DNA from: Verrucomicrobiota bacterium
GTDB taxonomy: Bacteria; Verrucomicrobiota; Verrucomicrobiia; Verrucomicrobiales; Verrucomicrobiaceae
Length of the DNA stretch: 64,000 nucleotides
Direction of reading: 5' to 3'
Assembly: GCA_025360015.1 (NCBI GenBank)
Contig: JANYCZ010000057.1
Coordinates: 1 to 64,000, forward strand
Within the stretch, counting starts at the first letter, position 1; each line of letters opens with the position of its first letter. Position numbers and translations under genes: made by a program. A model generated the notes under the pieces. It had not been told where the DNA came from. It saw only the letters and a program-made list of their open reading frames with translations, and made no database searches. Below, piece after piece: positions 25,024-33,651 of this stretch.

Positions 25024-25389
25024 TCAGCGACGCATGATGGCCCCGACCACAAAACCAATGCCAAACGCCGTGAGCAGCGCCTGCAGTGGTTTTTCACGGG
25101 CGAATTTTTCCGCCTCGGCGCGCAGGTCGTCATAGCGTACTCGGGCTTCGGCAAAGGTGTGGTCCGCGAACTCTCCGGCCTTTTCCTTGATGTCGGTGGC
25201 CTTCTGCTCGGCGGTGCTGCGGAACTGCTGTGCCCGTGCCTCGGCGGCTGAGCGGAATTCAGAGGCCTTCTGCGCTGCTGCGGCACGCAGTTCTTCAGCG
25301 GCTTTCAGGGCGCTGGCTTTCGCGGCCTGGAAAGGATCATGCGGCGGACTGGTGCCAAAGGCGGATTCTGCGGTGGGATTGTCAGTCAT
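25024..25389 (-). CDS. DUF883/YqjD-ElaB-like membrane-anchored helical protein
   Basis: 121 residues. A long Ala/Glu/Lys/Arg helix (about 20-95) with heptad-like spacing leads to a C-terminal hydrophobic anchor that ends in two arginines (PLQALLTAFGIGFVVGAIMRR). This is the exact layout of YqjD/ElaB proteins, C-tail-anchored inner-membrane proteins that bind stationary-phase ribosomes in E. coli. It is the first gene of a minus-strand run ending at the Pro-rich gene (25389 down to 20477). Ribosome binding here is inference from family. Confidence 0.8.
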   Translation of the reverse strand: MTDNPTAESAFGTSPPHDPFQAAKASALKAAEELRAAAAQKASEFRSAAEARAQQFRSTAEQKATDIKEKAGEFADHTFAEARVRYDDLRAEAEKFAREKPLQALLTAFGIGFVVGAIMRR

Positions 25390-25553
25390 GGTGCAAAAAG
25401 AGTGGAGGGTGGCTTTGCAGGCCCTGCGCCTGCTTTACATGTCTGAATAAAGACGGTCTCTCACAGTTGGCGAGAGGAAAAAACGTACAAGATTTTCAAG
25501 CGCCTAAACCCCATGAGAAACGAATGGTGGCCCTTGATCGGGCGGTTAAACAA

Positions 25554-25582
25554 GGAGCGCAGAATTGATTCCGCAGCGCTCC
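25554..25582. repeat. Solo REP2 palindrome
   Basis: GGAGCGC at 25554-25560 and GCGCTCC at 25576-25582 flank GAATTGATTC, giving a near-perfect palindrome. The sequence matches the inverted ends of the MITE-like element at 47.9 kb. It lies in the 295-bp gap between the DUF883-like gene and the coiled-coil gene, where nothing else is recognised. Confidence 0.7.
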
Positions 25583-25684
25583 GCCAGCATCCATGCCTCT
25601 AATTTCGCCCTGTCACAGGATGCTGGAATGCGGCTCCAGCTTAATACTTGGAACCTTCAGCTTGAAACTCCTCCGCCGCACCTC

Positions 25685-26332
25685 TCAGGCGCTGCGTGCC
25701 ATGCTACGCGGAGTACTTTTCCGCATCGGTGCCGCAGGCGTTCTGCGCCGCGACAGCAGCAGCGTGCGCTGCAGTGCGGAGTTCTGCTGCTTGGCCGCGT
25801 CGAGTTCCGCCTTGGCCGCTGCAAGCTCAGACTCAAGAGACTGGATGCGTAGCGTCTCCATGGCGGGCAGGGCCGGGAGGGAAGGCGGCGGCGGCTTGGG
25901 CAGCGCGGTAGCGACAGGGGGCGGTAGGGCCGACGCTGCCACGGCTGCTGGCTTGGCGGCCAGCGTCGCTTCCAGTTCGGAGATTCTGGCCAGCGCCACG
26001 GCCAGCGTCTGCTGATGAATGGCATCCAGTTCCTTGAGCGCGTGCGCGCCGCCCTGATCGGCCTGCTGCAGCCGGTGGGAGAGGTCTCCGCGCAGGGCAT
26101 CAAACTGGCGCTGAAGCCGCGCTCTCCAGGACATCGCGTCATGGTGGATGGACGTGACCTCCATCTGCTGCAGCACCGCCTGTTTTTCCATCTTCGCGTT
26201 TTCGATCAGCATGCGCTTGTTAGACCGCGAGAGACGGACCATGCGGATCAGAGACAACAAAAACAATCCCGTAACGATGATAAAGCCGATAACCAAAAAA
26301 ATCAGGATGTCCTGAGGCAATTCTCTGTTCAT
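25685..26332 (-). CDS. Membrane-anchored coiled-coil protein, paralog A
   Basis: 215 residues. One hydrophobic helix near the N-terminus (about 9-30, ILIFLVIGFIIVTGLFLLSL) is followed by a polar helix with the motif SNKRMLIENAKMEKQAVLQQ and then MSWRARLQRQFDALRGDLSHRLQ. A Pro/Ala-rich linker (about 128-160) and a second coiled coil (LESELAAAKAELDAAKQQ) follow, ending in a basic tail. It shares the order helix, R-x-x-N-x-R, K-M-E, W-R-x-x-x-Q-R-x-F-D-A with the next gene upstream, so the two are paralogs. A structural role at the inner membrane is inferred. Confidence 0.65.
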   Translation of the reverse strand: MNRELPQDILIFLVIGFIIVTGLFLLSLIRMVRLSRSNKRMLIENAKMEKQAVLQQMEVTSIHHDAMSWRARLQRQFDALRGDLSHRLQQADQGGAHALKELDAIHQQTLAVALARISELEATLAAKPAAVAASALPPPVATALPKPPPPSLPALPAMETLRIQSLESELAAAKAELDAAKQQNSALQRTLLLSRRRTPAAPMRKSTPRSMARSA

Positions 26333-26431
26333 GCGTGTGTATGCAGCAGATGTCGTTCCAAATCAATCAGGCGCGAAGTCCTTCGCTTTGGCAAAATTTC
26401 AATGCCGCGTGGTCTTTTAGAGGGGCGTCGA

Positions 26432-26881
26432 TTATGAGATGTTCAGCGCCGGCACGGGCAGCACGACTTTCTCTTCTGGTTCTTCCGGTTCTTGTGCCGT
26501 GGTTATTACGGCGGGAGCGAGTGCAGGCACGGGCGGCGGCGGGGCTGCCACCTCGGCAGGTTTGACGGCCGTTTCACTGCGCTGCTGCACGTCCTTGTAG
26601 CGCAGCTCAGACTCCACCAGCCGCTTGGAAAACTCCGCGCGGAAGGCGTCAAACATGCGCTGCATCTCTCCACGCCACGCATTGGAGTCCGAGCGCACGG
26701 AGAGGATCTCATGGTGCTGGTTCAGCACCTGCTGCTCCATTTTGGACGTGCTCTCCCGTAGGCGTGAGTTGGTGCGCAGCAGAAATACGATGCGCACCAT
26801 CGCGATCAGCAGCAGGCCTCCGACGATGGTTAAACCCAGTTCGAGTGTAGGCACATCAAAGGCTATTTTAGAAAGATCCAT
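26432..26881 (-). CDS. Membrane-anchored coiled-coil protein, paralog B
   Basis: 149 residues. An N-terminal hydrophobic helix (about 15-35, LGLTIVGGLLLIAMVRIVFLL) is followed by RTNSRLRESTSKMEQQVLNQ and NAWRGEMQRMFDAFRAEFSKRL, the same ordered motifs as paralog A. It lacks A's second coiled coil and ends in a Pro/Glu-rich tail. It is 99 bp upstream of paralog A on the same strand and 39 bp from the sulfatase end. Function unknown. Confidence 0.65.
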   Translation of the reverse strand: MDLSKIAFDVPTLELGLTIVGGLLLIAMVRIVFLLRTNSRLRESTSKMEQQVLNQHHEILSVRSDSNAWRGEMQRMFDAFRAEFSKRLVESELRYKDVQQRSETAVKPAEVAAPPPPVPALAPAVITTAQEPEEPEEKVVLPVPALNIS

Positions 26882-26920
26882 GACAGCGACGTGAGCACGT
26901 TTCGTTCCAAAATCAATGCG

Positions 26921-28639
26921 TCATCCCTGCTTTTTGCCCCGGCCCGCCTTCGCGCCTTTGGCCGTGTCCGGCTTTTTCCAGGTGCCGAGCGGCAGCACCT
27001 GCGCGCGTGCGGCCCACGTTTCCCAGGCGGCGGCCATGGCCTGCACACGCCCAGGTTCAGCTGCGGAAAGGTCATGCAACTCCGCCCGGTCCTGGTCGAT
27101 GTTGTAGAGTTCCCAGGGCGTGTTCTCCTTAGCCACCAGCTTCCACGGCCCGGCGCGATGAGCGCGATTTCCTTCATGCTCCCAGAAGATCGAGCGAGCC
27201 TCCAGGCTCCCTCCCTGCAAGGCGGGCAGCAGGCTCACGCCCTCCATCGGCTGAATGATCTGCCCGTTGAATTCGGCGGGATAGCGCGCTCCGGCCACGT
27301 CCACAAAGGTCGCCATGAGATCAATGAGATGTCCCGGCTGCGCTTCGATCTTGCCACGCTGCGCCGCTGGAATCCCGGCCGGCCAGTGGGCGATGAGCGG
27401 CGTGGAGATGCCGCCCTCATGCACGAAGTGCTTGTACTCGCGGTGCGGCGTATTTGAAACATTCGCCCAGGCTTCCCCATACGCGATGTAGTCATTCGGC
27501 CCGCCGGGCGTGATGCCCTGGCCCTGCTGTACCGCCCGTCCATCCCGCGTTTGCGTTGGGATCACGTCCAGCCGGATCGCCTCCTGCGCGATCACCGGAA
27601 AAGTCTTCTCATTGACCGCAGGCATTTTCGCCTGCCGTCCGATGCCCTCCTGGCAGCCGCCATTGTCCTGGAGAAAAAGAATCAGCGTGTTTTGCAGCAG
27701 GCCGTTTTTCTCCAGCGTGCCCACTACCCGGCCAATGCCCTGATCCATGCGGTCGATCATTGCGGCATAAACTTCCATGCAGCGGGTTTCCCAGGCTTTG
27801 TCCTGCACCTGCGTCCAGTCACCTTTCGTGGGAGAGAGCTCCGCATCCTTGGCTATCAACCCCATCTGCTTCATCCGCAGCAGCCGCGCCTGCCGCATGG
27901 ATTCATAGCCTGCGTCAAACTTGCCTTTATACTTGGCCACATCTTCCTCCAGCGCATGCATGGGCCAATGCGCGGAGGTGTAGGCCATGTACATAAAAAA
28001 GGGCTTTTCCTTTTGCTGACGCGCATGTTCATCAATGTAGCGCACCGCATGGTCGCTGATCGCATCTGTATAATAATACTGCTTCGGCTGGTAGTCCGGA
28101 TCCGCAAAGGGCGAGATCATCGTGTCATCCCGAGTCAGTGTCCCCGGATCATAAAAACTGCCCGCTCCCGTAATCGTGCCATAGAAGCGGTCAAAGCCGC
28201 GATGAAGCGGCCAGTTCAGCTTAGGCCCCTCCGGCACCGAATGCTTCGTCACATGCCATTTGCCCACCGCATACGTCCGGTAGCCCGCCGGTTTCAACAC
28301 CTGCGCGATCGTCACGCAGCGCTTGTTCAGATCCCCGCGGTACCCCTCCTGCCCGCGATCCTCCATCATATGCCCGATCCCCGCCTGATGCGGATACAGC
28401 CCCGTCAGCAACGAAGCCCGCGTCGGGCAGCACCGCCCGCCATTGTAAAACTGACTCATCCTCACGCCGCCCTTAGCCAGCCGATCCAAATTCGGCGTCT
28501 GGATCTCCCCGCCATAACAGCCGAGATCCGAAAACCCCATGTCGTCTGACATGATGAGAATGATGTTGGGCGCAGCAGCGTGCACGGAGGCAGCCGCCAG
28601 CAGGAGAGATGTGAGTAGAAACAAAAAGCGGTTGGGCAT
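26921..28639 (-). CDS. Secreted sulfatase (arylsulfatase family)
   Basis: 572 residues with a signal peptide (about 1-22). Sulfatases remove sulfate esters from glycans or small molecules, a hallmark trade of PVC bacteria. Metal-binding Asp pair in SDDMGFSDLGCYGG (D32, D33) and the modification site C70-C-P-T-R74, where the first Cys is turned into formylglycine, are present, followed by SLLTG. GKWH and the C-terminal EHEGNRAHRAGPWKLV segment are typical of arylsulfatase A-like enzymes. The C-terminal tail is Lys/Gly-rich. No anaerobic or aerobic maturation enzyme is nearby. It is divergent from hrpB with 108 bp between them. Confidence 0.92.
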   Translation of the reverse strand: MPNRFLFLLTSLLLAAASVHAAAPNIILIMSDDMGFSDLGCYGGEIQTPNLDRLAKGGVRMSQFYNGGRCCPTRASLLTGLYPHQAGIGHMMEDRGQEGYRGDLNKRCVTIAQVLKPAGYRTYAVGKWHVTKHSVPEGPKLNWPLHRGFDRFYGTITGAGSFYDPGTLTRDDTMISPFADPDYQPKQYYYTDAISDHAVRYIDEHARQQKEKPFFMYMAYTSAHWPMHALEEDVAKYKGKFDAGYESMRQARLLRMKQMGLIAKDAELSPTKGDWTQVQDKAWETRCMEVYAAMIDRMDQGIGRVVGTLEKNGLLQNTLILFLQDNGGCQEGIGRQAKMPAVNEKTFPVIAQEAIRLDVIPTQTRDGRAVQQGQGITPGGPNDYIAYGEAWANVSNTPHREYKHFVHEGGISTPLIAHWPAGIPAAQRGKIEAQPGHLIDLMATFVDVAGARYPAEFNGQIIQPMEGVSLLPALQGGSLEARSIFWEHEGNRAHRAGPWKLVAKENTPWELYNIDQDRAELHDLSAAEPGRVQAMAAAWETWAARAQVLPLGTWKKPDTAKGAKAGRGKKQG

Positions 28640-28747
28640 GATGTAGGGGAAAAGCCCAAACGTCTGCCATGCGTGGTTCTCACTCCGGATTTCACCAACG
28701 TTCGTCGAAAAACGTGAAGATCTGGTTTATAACGAGCGCCCAACTTC

Positions 28748-31297
28748 ATGCCTGCCCCCACCGCGCTCCCCATCTGGAAGATTCACGCTGACATCCTGCG
28801 CACGCTGCAAGGCGGCAATCGCTTGGTACTGGTGGCTCCCACGGGCTCGGGCAAGACGACGCAGGTGCCGCAGATGCTGCTGGATGCAGGCGTGGCGGGG
28901 GACAAGATGATCGTGGTGCTACAGCCGCGCCGCGTGGCGGCACGCACGGTGGCCGCGCGAGTGGCCTCGGAGCGCGGGGGCAAGCTCGGCGCGGAGGTCG
29001 GCTATCAAATTCGCTTCGACGACCACACCAGCGTCGGCACCCGCATCTGCTTTGTCACGGAAGGCATCCTGCTGCGCTGGCTGCAAGATGATCGCTCGCT
29101 GTCGAAAATCGGCGCGGTGGTCTTCGACGAGTTCCATGAGCGCAACCTCCTCAGCGATGTCGCCCTCGCTTTGGTCAAACACTTGCAGCAGAGCCAGCGC
29201 CCCGACTTGGTCATGCTGGTGATGTCCGCCACGCTCGATGCCGAGCCCGTTGCCGCGTACTTGAACCAGTGCCCCATCCTCATCTCCGAAGGGCAAAGCT
29301 ATCCCGTGGAGGTCGGCTATCTCCCCGTGCCCGACCAGCGCCCGTTCACGGTGCAGGCAGCGGAGGCGGTCGAGCGCATCATCCACGAAGGCGATCCCGG
29401 CGACATCCTCGTCTTCATGGCTGGGCGTGGCGAGATCAACGGCACCCTCGACGCCTTGAGAGGCCTCCGCACGCAGGAGCGCGTGGCCTGCATCCCCCTG
29501 CACGGCGAACTCGAGCCCCAGGAGCAGGACCGCGCCTTTGCCCCGAACGCGCTGCGCAAAGTCATCGTCGCAACCAATGTGGCCGAGACCAGCATCACCA
29601 TCGATGGCATCCGCCACGTGGTGGACAGCGGCGTCGCGCGCGTGGCCCGTTACGATGCCGAGCGCGGGATCGGCACGCTCCTGCTGGAGCCGATCAGCCG
29701 CGCCAGCGCGGATCAGCGCAAAGGCCGTGCGGGCCGCACCGCGCCCGGCACCTGCCACCGCTTGTGGACCGCCATCGGCCACCAGACCCGCGAGGAGCGT
29801 AACACGCCCGAGATCCAACGCAGTGATCTGGCCGAGGTCGTGCTGCTGCTCCATTCCCTCGGCATCCAGCAGGCCGCTGCCTTTGACTGGCTGGACAAAC
29901 CCGATCCGCAGGCCGTGGAGCGCGCCGAAAAACTGCTGACCATGCTGGGAGCCCTCTACGAGGGCAAGGCAGAGCTTACCCCCGTGGGCCGCCAGATGCT
30001 GCGACTGCCGATGCACCCGCGCTACTCGCGCATGCTCATCGAGGCCAGCCAGCGCGGCTGCGTGCCGGATGCCGCCCTCTGCGCCGCGCTCGTCAGTGGT
30101 CGCGATCTCCTCGCGCGCCTGGACCGCGATGATGCGCAAATGAAAGGCCTGCGCGAGATGTTCGAAGACAGCGCAGACTCCGATTTCATCACACTCATGC
30201 GCGCCTACGACTTCGCCAAAGAAAACAGCTTCAGCTTTGAGCGCTGCCGCAGCCACGGCATCAATGCCCAGGTGGCCCGCCAGGTCGAGCAAACCTGCCA
30301 GCAGATCCTCCACGCCGCCCACCAGCAGCGCCTCTACAATCGCGATGCCGCCCCCACCACATCCACCGACGCAGCCCTCCTTCGCTGCCTCATGGCCGGC
30401 TTCGTCGATCAGCTCGCCAAACGCCGCAGCCCCGGCAAGCCCGAGTGCGATCTCACCGAGCACCGCCAGGGCCAGCTCGTCCGCGAAAGCGTGGTGCAGG
30501 ACGCCGCCTTTTTCGTCGCCGCCAATCTGCGCGAGGCACCCTCGCGCGGCCCCGTGCCGCTGACCCTACTCAGCCTCGCCACGGCCGTGCAGCCCGCGTG
30601 GATCGCCGAGACGTTTCCGCAGCATCTCAGCACCACGGTGGAGCATCTTTTCGATGCGCAAAACAAACGCGTCGCCGCCATGAAAGTGGTGCGCTACCGC
30701 GACCTCGTCATCGAGCAAAAAGCCCAGCAGCGCGATCTCGATCCCATCGCCAGCGGCCGCTGCCTCGCCGAAGCCCAGCGCGCGGGAGCCTTTGATCTGC
30801 CGCTCATGGATCATCGGCTGAAACAGTTCATCGCCCGCGTGGACCTCGTCCACGCCACCTTGCCCGAGCTGGAGTTCCCACGCTTTGATGCGGCCGCCAT
30901 CACCGCCTGCCTCGCCCGTGCGTTCAAAGGCCTCTCCTTGGTCAGGGAAGCCCAGGCCGCCCCACTCATGGCTGCCTTCCACCAGCATCTGGCCCACGGC
31001 CAGGTGAGCTGGCTCGATGAACTCGTCCCCCTCTCCATCCCATGGTCCGCAGGCGGCACCCTCAAGCTCTCCTACGCAACCGAGTCCCCCGAAGTCCAAG
31101 TCAAGCTCCACGAATGCTTTGCCCTCACCGCGCACCCCACCCTCTGCGAAGGCCGTCTCCCCGTCCTCCTCACTCTCTGCACCCCGGATGGAAAACGCCT
31201 CGCCACCACCACTGACTGGCCCACCTTCCTAACGCGCGAATGGCCCAAGCATCGTCAAGCCGTGGCGAAGAAGTTCTCAGGCCTCTTGTGGCGGTAG
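28748..31297 (+). CDS. hrpB: ATP-dependent helicase HrpB
   Basis: 849 residues, typical of HrpB. A DExH-box helicase of the DEAH/RHA type. Walker A PTGSGKTTQ at 31-39, DEFH at 127-130, VMSATLDAEP, TNVAETSITIDGIRHVVDSG and QRKGRAGRTAPG are all present. The C-terminal HrpB-specific domain (about 500-849) is also there. Its cellular role in most bacteria is not settled; in some it acts in mRNA processing. No Shine-Dalgarno sequence is seen before the ATG. Monocistronic, divergent from the sulfatase. Confidence 0.94.
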   Translation: MPAPTALPIWKIHADILRTLQGGNRLVLVAPTGSGKTTQVPQMLLDAGVAGDKMIVVLQPRRVAARTVAARVASERGGKLGAEVGYQIRFDDHTSVGTRICFVTEGILLRWLQDDRSLSKIGAVVFDEFHERNLLSDVALALVKHLQQSQRPDLVMLVMSATLDAEPVAAYLNQCPILISEGQSYPVEVGYLPVPDQRPFTVQAAEAVERIIHEGDPGDILVFMAGRGEINGTLDALRGLRTQERVACIPLHGELEPQEQDRAFAPNALRKVIVATNVAETSITIDGIRHVVDSGVARVARYDAERGIGTLLLEPISRASADQRKGRAGRTAPGTCHRLWTAIGHQTREERNTPEIQRSDLAEVVLLLHSLGIQQAAAFDWLDKPDPQAVERAEKLLTMLGALYEGKAELTPVGRQMLRLPMHPRYSRMLIEASQRGCVPDAALCAALVSGRDLLARLDRDDAQMKGLREMFEDSADSDFITLMRAYDFAKENSFSFERCRSHGINAQVARQVEQTCQQILHAAHQQRLYNRDAAPTTSTDAALLRCLMAGFVDQLAKRRSPGKPECDLTEHRQGQLVRESVVQDAAFFVAANLREAPSRGPVPLTLLSLATAVQPAWIAETFPQHLSTTVEHLFDAQNKRVAAMKVVRYRDLVIEQKAQQRDLDPIASGRCLAEAQRAGAFDLPLMDHRLKQFIARVDLVHATLPELEFPRFDAAAITACLARAFKGLSLVREAQAAPLMAAFHQHLAHGQVSWLDELVPLSIPWSAGGTLKLSYATESPEVQVKLHECFALTAHPTLCEGRLPVLLTLCTPDGKRLATTTDWPTFLTREWPKHRQAVAKKFSGLLWR

Positions 31298-31341
31298 ATA
31301 TAGCGGGAGGATTGTTTTAAAGTGATGGCAACCTCCCAACC

Positions 31342-31734
31342 GTGTCCGTCTTCGCATCCCCCATTACTTATTACTTGGAACGTTACCGGCAGGGAGACAC
31401 TGAAAACGCCTTCTGTGGTTTGGCCCAAGTGGACCACGAGGCACTTCCTGAACTGATGGCAGAGTTTCGTGCCGCCCCGGAAACGGATCTGCGCGCCTTC
31501 CTCCTCAATGTGGTCTGGCAGCACCGGCAGACGTCGGCCATTCCGTTGCTGGGGCAGGCGTTGAGGGAAGGGGAGACGGCCTTCTGGCGGCAGGCCATGG
31601 ATGGACTGGTGGCGATGGCTTGTCCCGAGGCCCTTGAAGCCTTGCGCATGGGCCGCAGCCGCCAGTTCCCCGAGGAGCGCGACACTCAGGAATTTCGTGC
31701 CTGGCTTGAGGAAGCGATTGAGCAGGCCTCCTGA
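31342..31734 (+). CDS. Small HEAT-like helical protein, unknown function
   Basis: 130 residues with a GTG start at 31342, 44 bp after hrpB. The central part has two helical repeats of the form LPELMAEFRAAPETDLRAFL and IPLLGQALREGETAFWRQAM, followed by DGLVAMACPEALEALRMGR. The pattern resembles short HEAT-repeat proteins found as immunity or scaffold proteins, but no toxin partner is next to it. Family assignment is by pattern only. Confidence 0.6.
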   Translation: MSVFASPITYYLERYRQGDTENAFCGLAQVDHEALPELMAEFRAAPETDLRAFLLNVVWQHRQTSAIPLLGQALREGETAFWRQAMDGLVAMACPEALEALRMGRSRQFPEERDTQEFRAWLEEAIEQAS

Positions 31735-31743
31735 GGGTCACTC

Positions 31744-32754
31744 TCATACCCGGATCACAATCTTCCCGAAGTGCCGCCCGCTCGCGATGCGCTGAAAGGC
31801 AGCCGGTGTTTGGCCAAACTCATACACAGAGTCGATCACCGGCTGCAATTTCACCCGCTCCATCTCGGCCAGCATCTGCGCAAACATCTCCCGTGAGCCG
31901 ACGTAGATGCCGTCCAGCCGGATGCCTTTGCGCAAAATCTGCACGGTCTGCACCTCCGCGCTGGTGCCCGTCAACACTCCGATGAGAGCGATGTGCCCGC
32001 CAAAGCGCGTGGCTTTCAGCGAGCGGTTCAGCGTCTCCGCCCCGCCGATCTCGATCACCTTGTCCACACCCAGGCCGCCAGTCTGGCTCAGCACCCATTT
32101 GTCCCAGTCGGGATCGCTCTTGTAGTTGTGCACCGCATCCGCGCCGATTTCGAGGAGGCGCTTGGCTTTCACATCACAGCTCGTCGTCGCCAGCACACGT
32201 GCACCCGCCAGTTTGGCAAACTGCAGCGCAAAAATCGAAACCCCGCCGGTGCCGAGAATGAGGACGGTTTCCCCCGCCTTGAGCTCGCCTCGGCAGTGCA
32301 GTGCATCCCAGGCCGTGACTGCGGCGCAGGGCAGCGTGGCCGCCGCCTCCAGCGACAAATAGCTCGGCACCGGCAGAAGGCTTTCGGCGCGCACGACCGC
32401 CAGATCGCGCAGCAGGCCGTCCACCGCACCACCCAGGGCCAGGGACGCATGATGCTGGCTGTACTGCCCGTCCAGCCAGCTCGGCATAAAGGGGCACACC
32501 ACGCGGTCGCCTAGTTTGAAAAGGGTTACCCCCGCGCCCACCGCCGCCACCTCTCCCGCCCCATCCGAGCAGGGGATGCGCGGCACCGGCCCCGTCACCC
32601 CGCGAATGCCCATGACGTTCATGTAGTCCCGGTAGTTCAGGCACGTGGCCCGCACTCGCACCAAGATCTCCCCGGGCCCCGGCGCAGGATCAGGCAGCGT
32701 CACAGCCCGCAATGAGTCGAGGCCTGTGGTTCCGGTGATTTGATAGGCGTGCAT
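31744..32754 (-). CDS. Zinc-independent MDR oxidoreductase (quinone oxidoreductase-like)
   Basis: 336 residues, medium-chain dehydrogenase/reductase fold. The N-terminal GroES-like domain (about 1-120) contains CLNYRDYMNV where zinc alcohol dehydrogenases have the catalytic Cys-His site, so catalytic zinc is unlikely. The Rossmann domain has the nucleotide motif GTGGVSIFALQFAKLAGARV, of the NAD(P)H:quinone reductase subgroup. Substrate unknown. The gene is convergent to the HEAT-like gene. A good promoter (-35 TTGACC, 18 bp, -10 TATACT) ends six bases before the ATG, so the mRNA may be leaderless. Confidence 0.85.
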   Translation of the reverse strand: MHAYQITGTTGLDSLRAVTLPDPAPGPGEILVRVRATCLNYRDYMNVMGIRGVTGPVPRIPCSDGAGEVAAVGAGVTLFKLGDRVVCPFMPSWLDGQYSQHHASLALGGAVDGLLRDLAVVRAESLLPVPSYLSLEAAATLPCAAVTAWDALHCRGELKAGETVLILGTGGVSIFALQFAKLAGARVLATTSCDVKAKRLLEIGADAVHNYKSDPDWDKWVLSQTGGLGVDKVIEIGGAETLNRSLKATRFGGHIALIGVLTGTSAEVQTVQILRKGIRLDGIYVGSREMFAQMLAEMERVKLQPVIDSVYEFGQTPAAFQRIASGRHFGKIVIRV

Positions 32755-32760
32755 GGCCGG

Positions 32761-32790
32761 AGTATAGAGAGAAGGTCAAGCGAGGGTCAA
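32761..32790 (-). promoter_or_regulatory. Promoter of the MDR gene, probably leaderless
   Basis: On the minus strand TTGACC (32785-32790) and TATACT (32761-32766) are separated by 18 bp. The start codon begins at 32754, so transcription 6-8 bases after the -10 box would start at or beside the ATG. The -35 is supplied by one of the GTCAAG repeats. Confidence 0.5.
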
Positions 32791-32813
32791 GTGTCGAGCA
32801 TGGACCGCTTGAC
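32775..32813. repeat. GTCAAG cluster 2
   Basis: GTCAAG at 32775 and 32786 faces an inverted CTTGAC at 32808-32813. It lies 21 bp upstream of the MDR start and overlaps its promoter. Same theme as clusters at 3722 and 34269. Confidence 0.6.
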
Positions 32814-33651
32814 CTTCCGGCGGTTTCACAGAGTCTCAACAGCGGGTACCGGTCGGCCTCTCCCCCTTGGGGTGTTCATTCCGTGTGTCTTAGCGTGAGT
32901 AGGCTCTTCACCAAGGGGGCGTTTCCACTCTTTCTCAGCTCTCTCTGTGCAAGCTTTACCGGTTGAAAAAAATCCTCGACAGACGCTGTGAACAATTCAC
33001 GGCCGTGGAACACCCAGATTGCGTTCGGTCAACCAAAGCGCGTCTAAAATATCAAATTTGAAAGGAATGGCAAAGTGCAAGCGATGATGGCAAAAATCAC
33101 TGGAACTTGGGTGAGGATCAGAGAAAAGGAGGACGAAGAAGTTCCCACTTTTTAACCCTGCTAAATCACCTTTGGTAGAGGTCGCGAGGCAGGGTCTTGT
33201 CTACACATATTAGCAGGCTTCGCTTTCGAAATAAATAAAAACAGTTGTTAATCTTTTGTGAGTCAGTCGTTTGGGTGTTTGGTGGTCGGCTTTTGACGCC
33301 GGTTTTACCCAAGCGCGCAGAATAAATCTCAAACTCTCACATTGTGACGAAAATGTTTCTTTTTCGCGGCCTCGATGCGCGTTCCACGATTCAAACACAA
33401 GGGTTCCACGCTCAACGCTTTTCATCCAAAAGGATGATCACCACTGTCCGAAATCTTTAGCTGGTGATTGCCTCAGACACAGAAATGAGAATTCCCAATT
33501 CAATGTGAATAACCTGTCAAGAACTCCTCCGTGCGTAGGGAGAAAGTGCGAACAAGCGGGGAGTAGATAAGTCTAGGCGTCACGAGCGGCAAAGCCTGCT
33601 TCTTCGAGCCCCTCGACCCTTCAACTGCCCCCATTTTCCGCCTTCTTATTC
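32814..33651. other. Long intergenic region with a foldable segment, no gene seen
   Basis: About 840 bp without a convincing gene. At 32862-32874 CCCCCTTGGGGTG faces CACCAAGGGGG at 32909-32919, forming a stem with a two-base bulge; the pair is framed by ACCGGT at 32848-32853 and again at 32958-32963. The later part (33170-33260) is AT-rich compared with its surroundings. Short open frames have no domain or start signal. It could hold a structured RNA or be a relic region. Confidence 0.4.

Noticed and set aside
28919-30463. 514-residue open frame on the minus strand
   Set aside because: It is fully antisense to hrpB, which has every helicase motif. The frame has biased composition (Ala, Gly, His) and no domain; it is a product of high GC third positions.
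32848-32963. 6S RNA or SRP RNA
   Set aside because: The stem order and length do not match either family, and no SRP GGAA-type loop was found. Kept only as an unexplained fold.
33210-33425. 71-residue minus-strand frame
   Set aside because: No domain, no signal peptide and no start context in an AT-rich gap.
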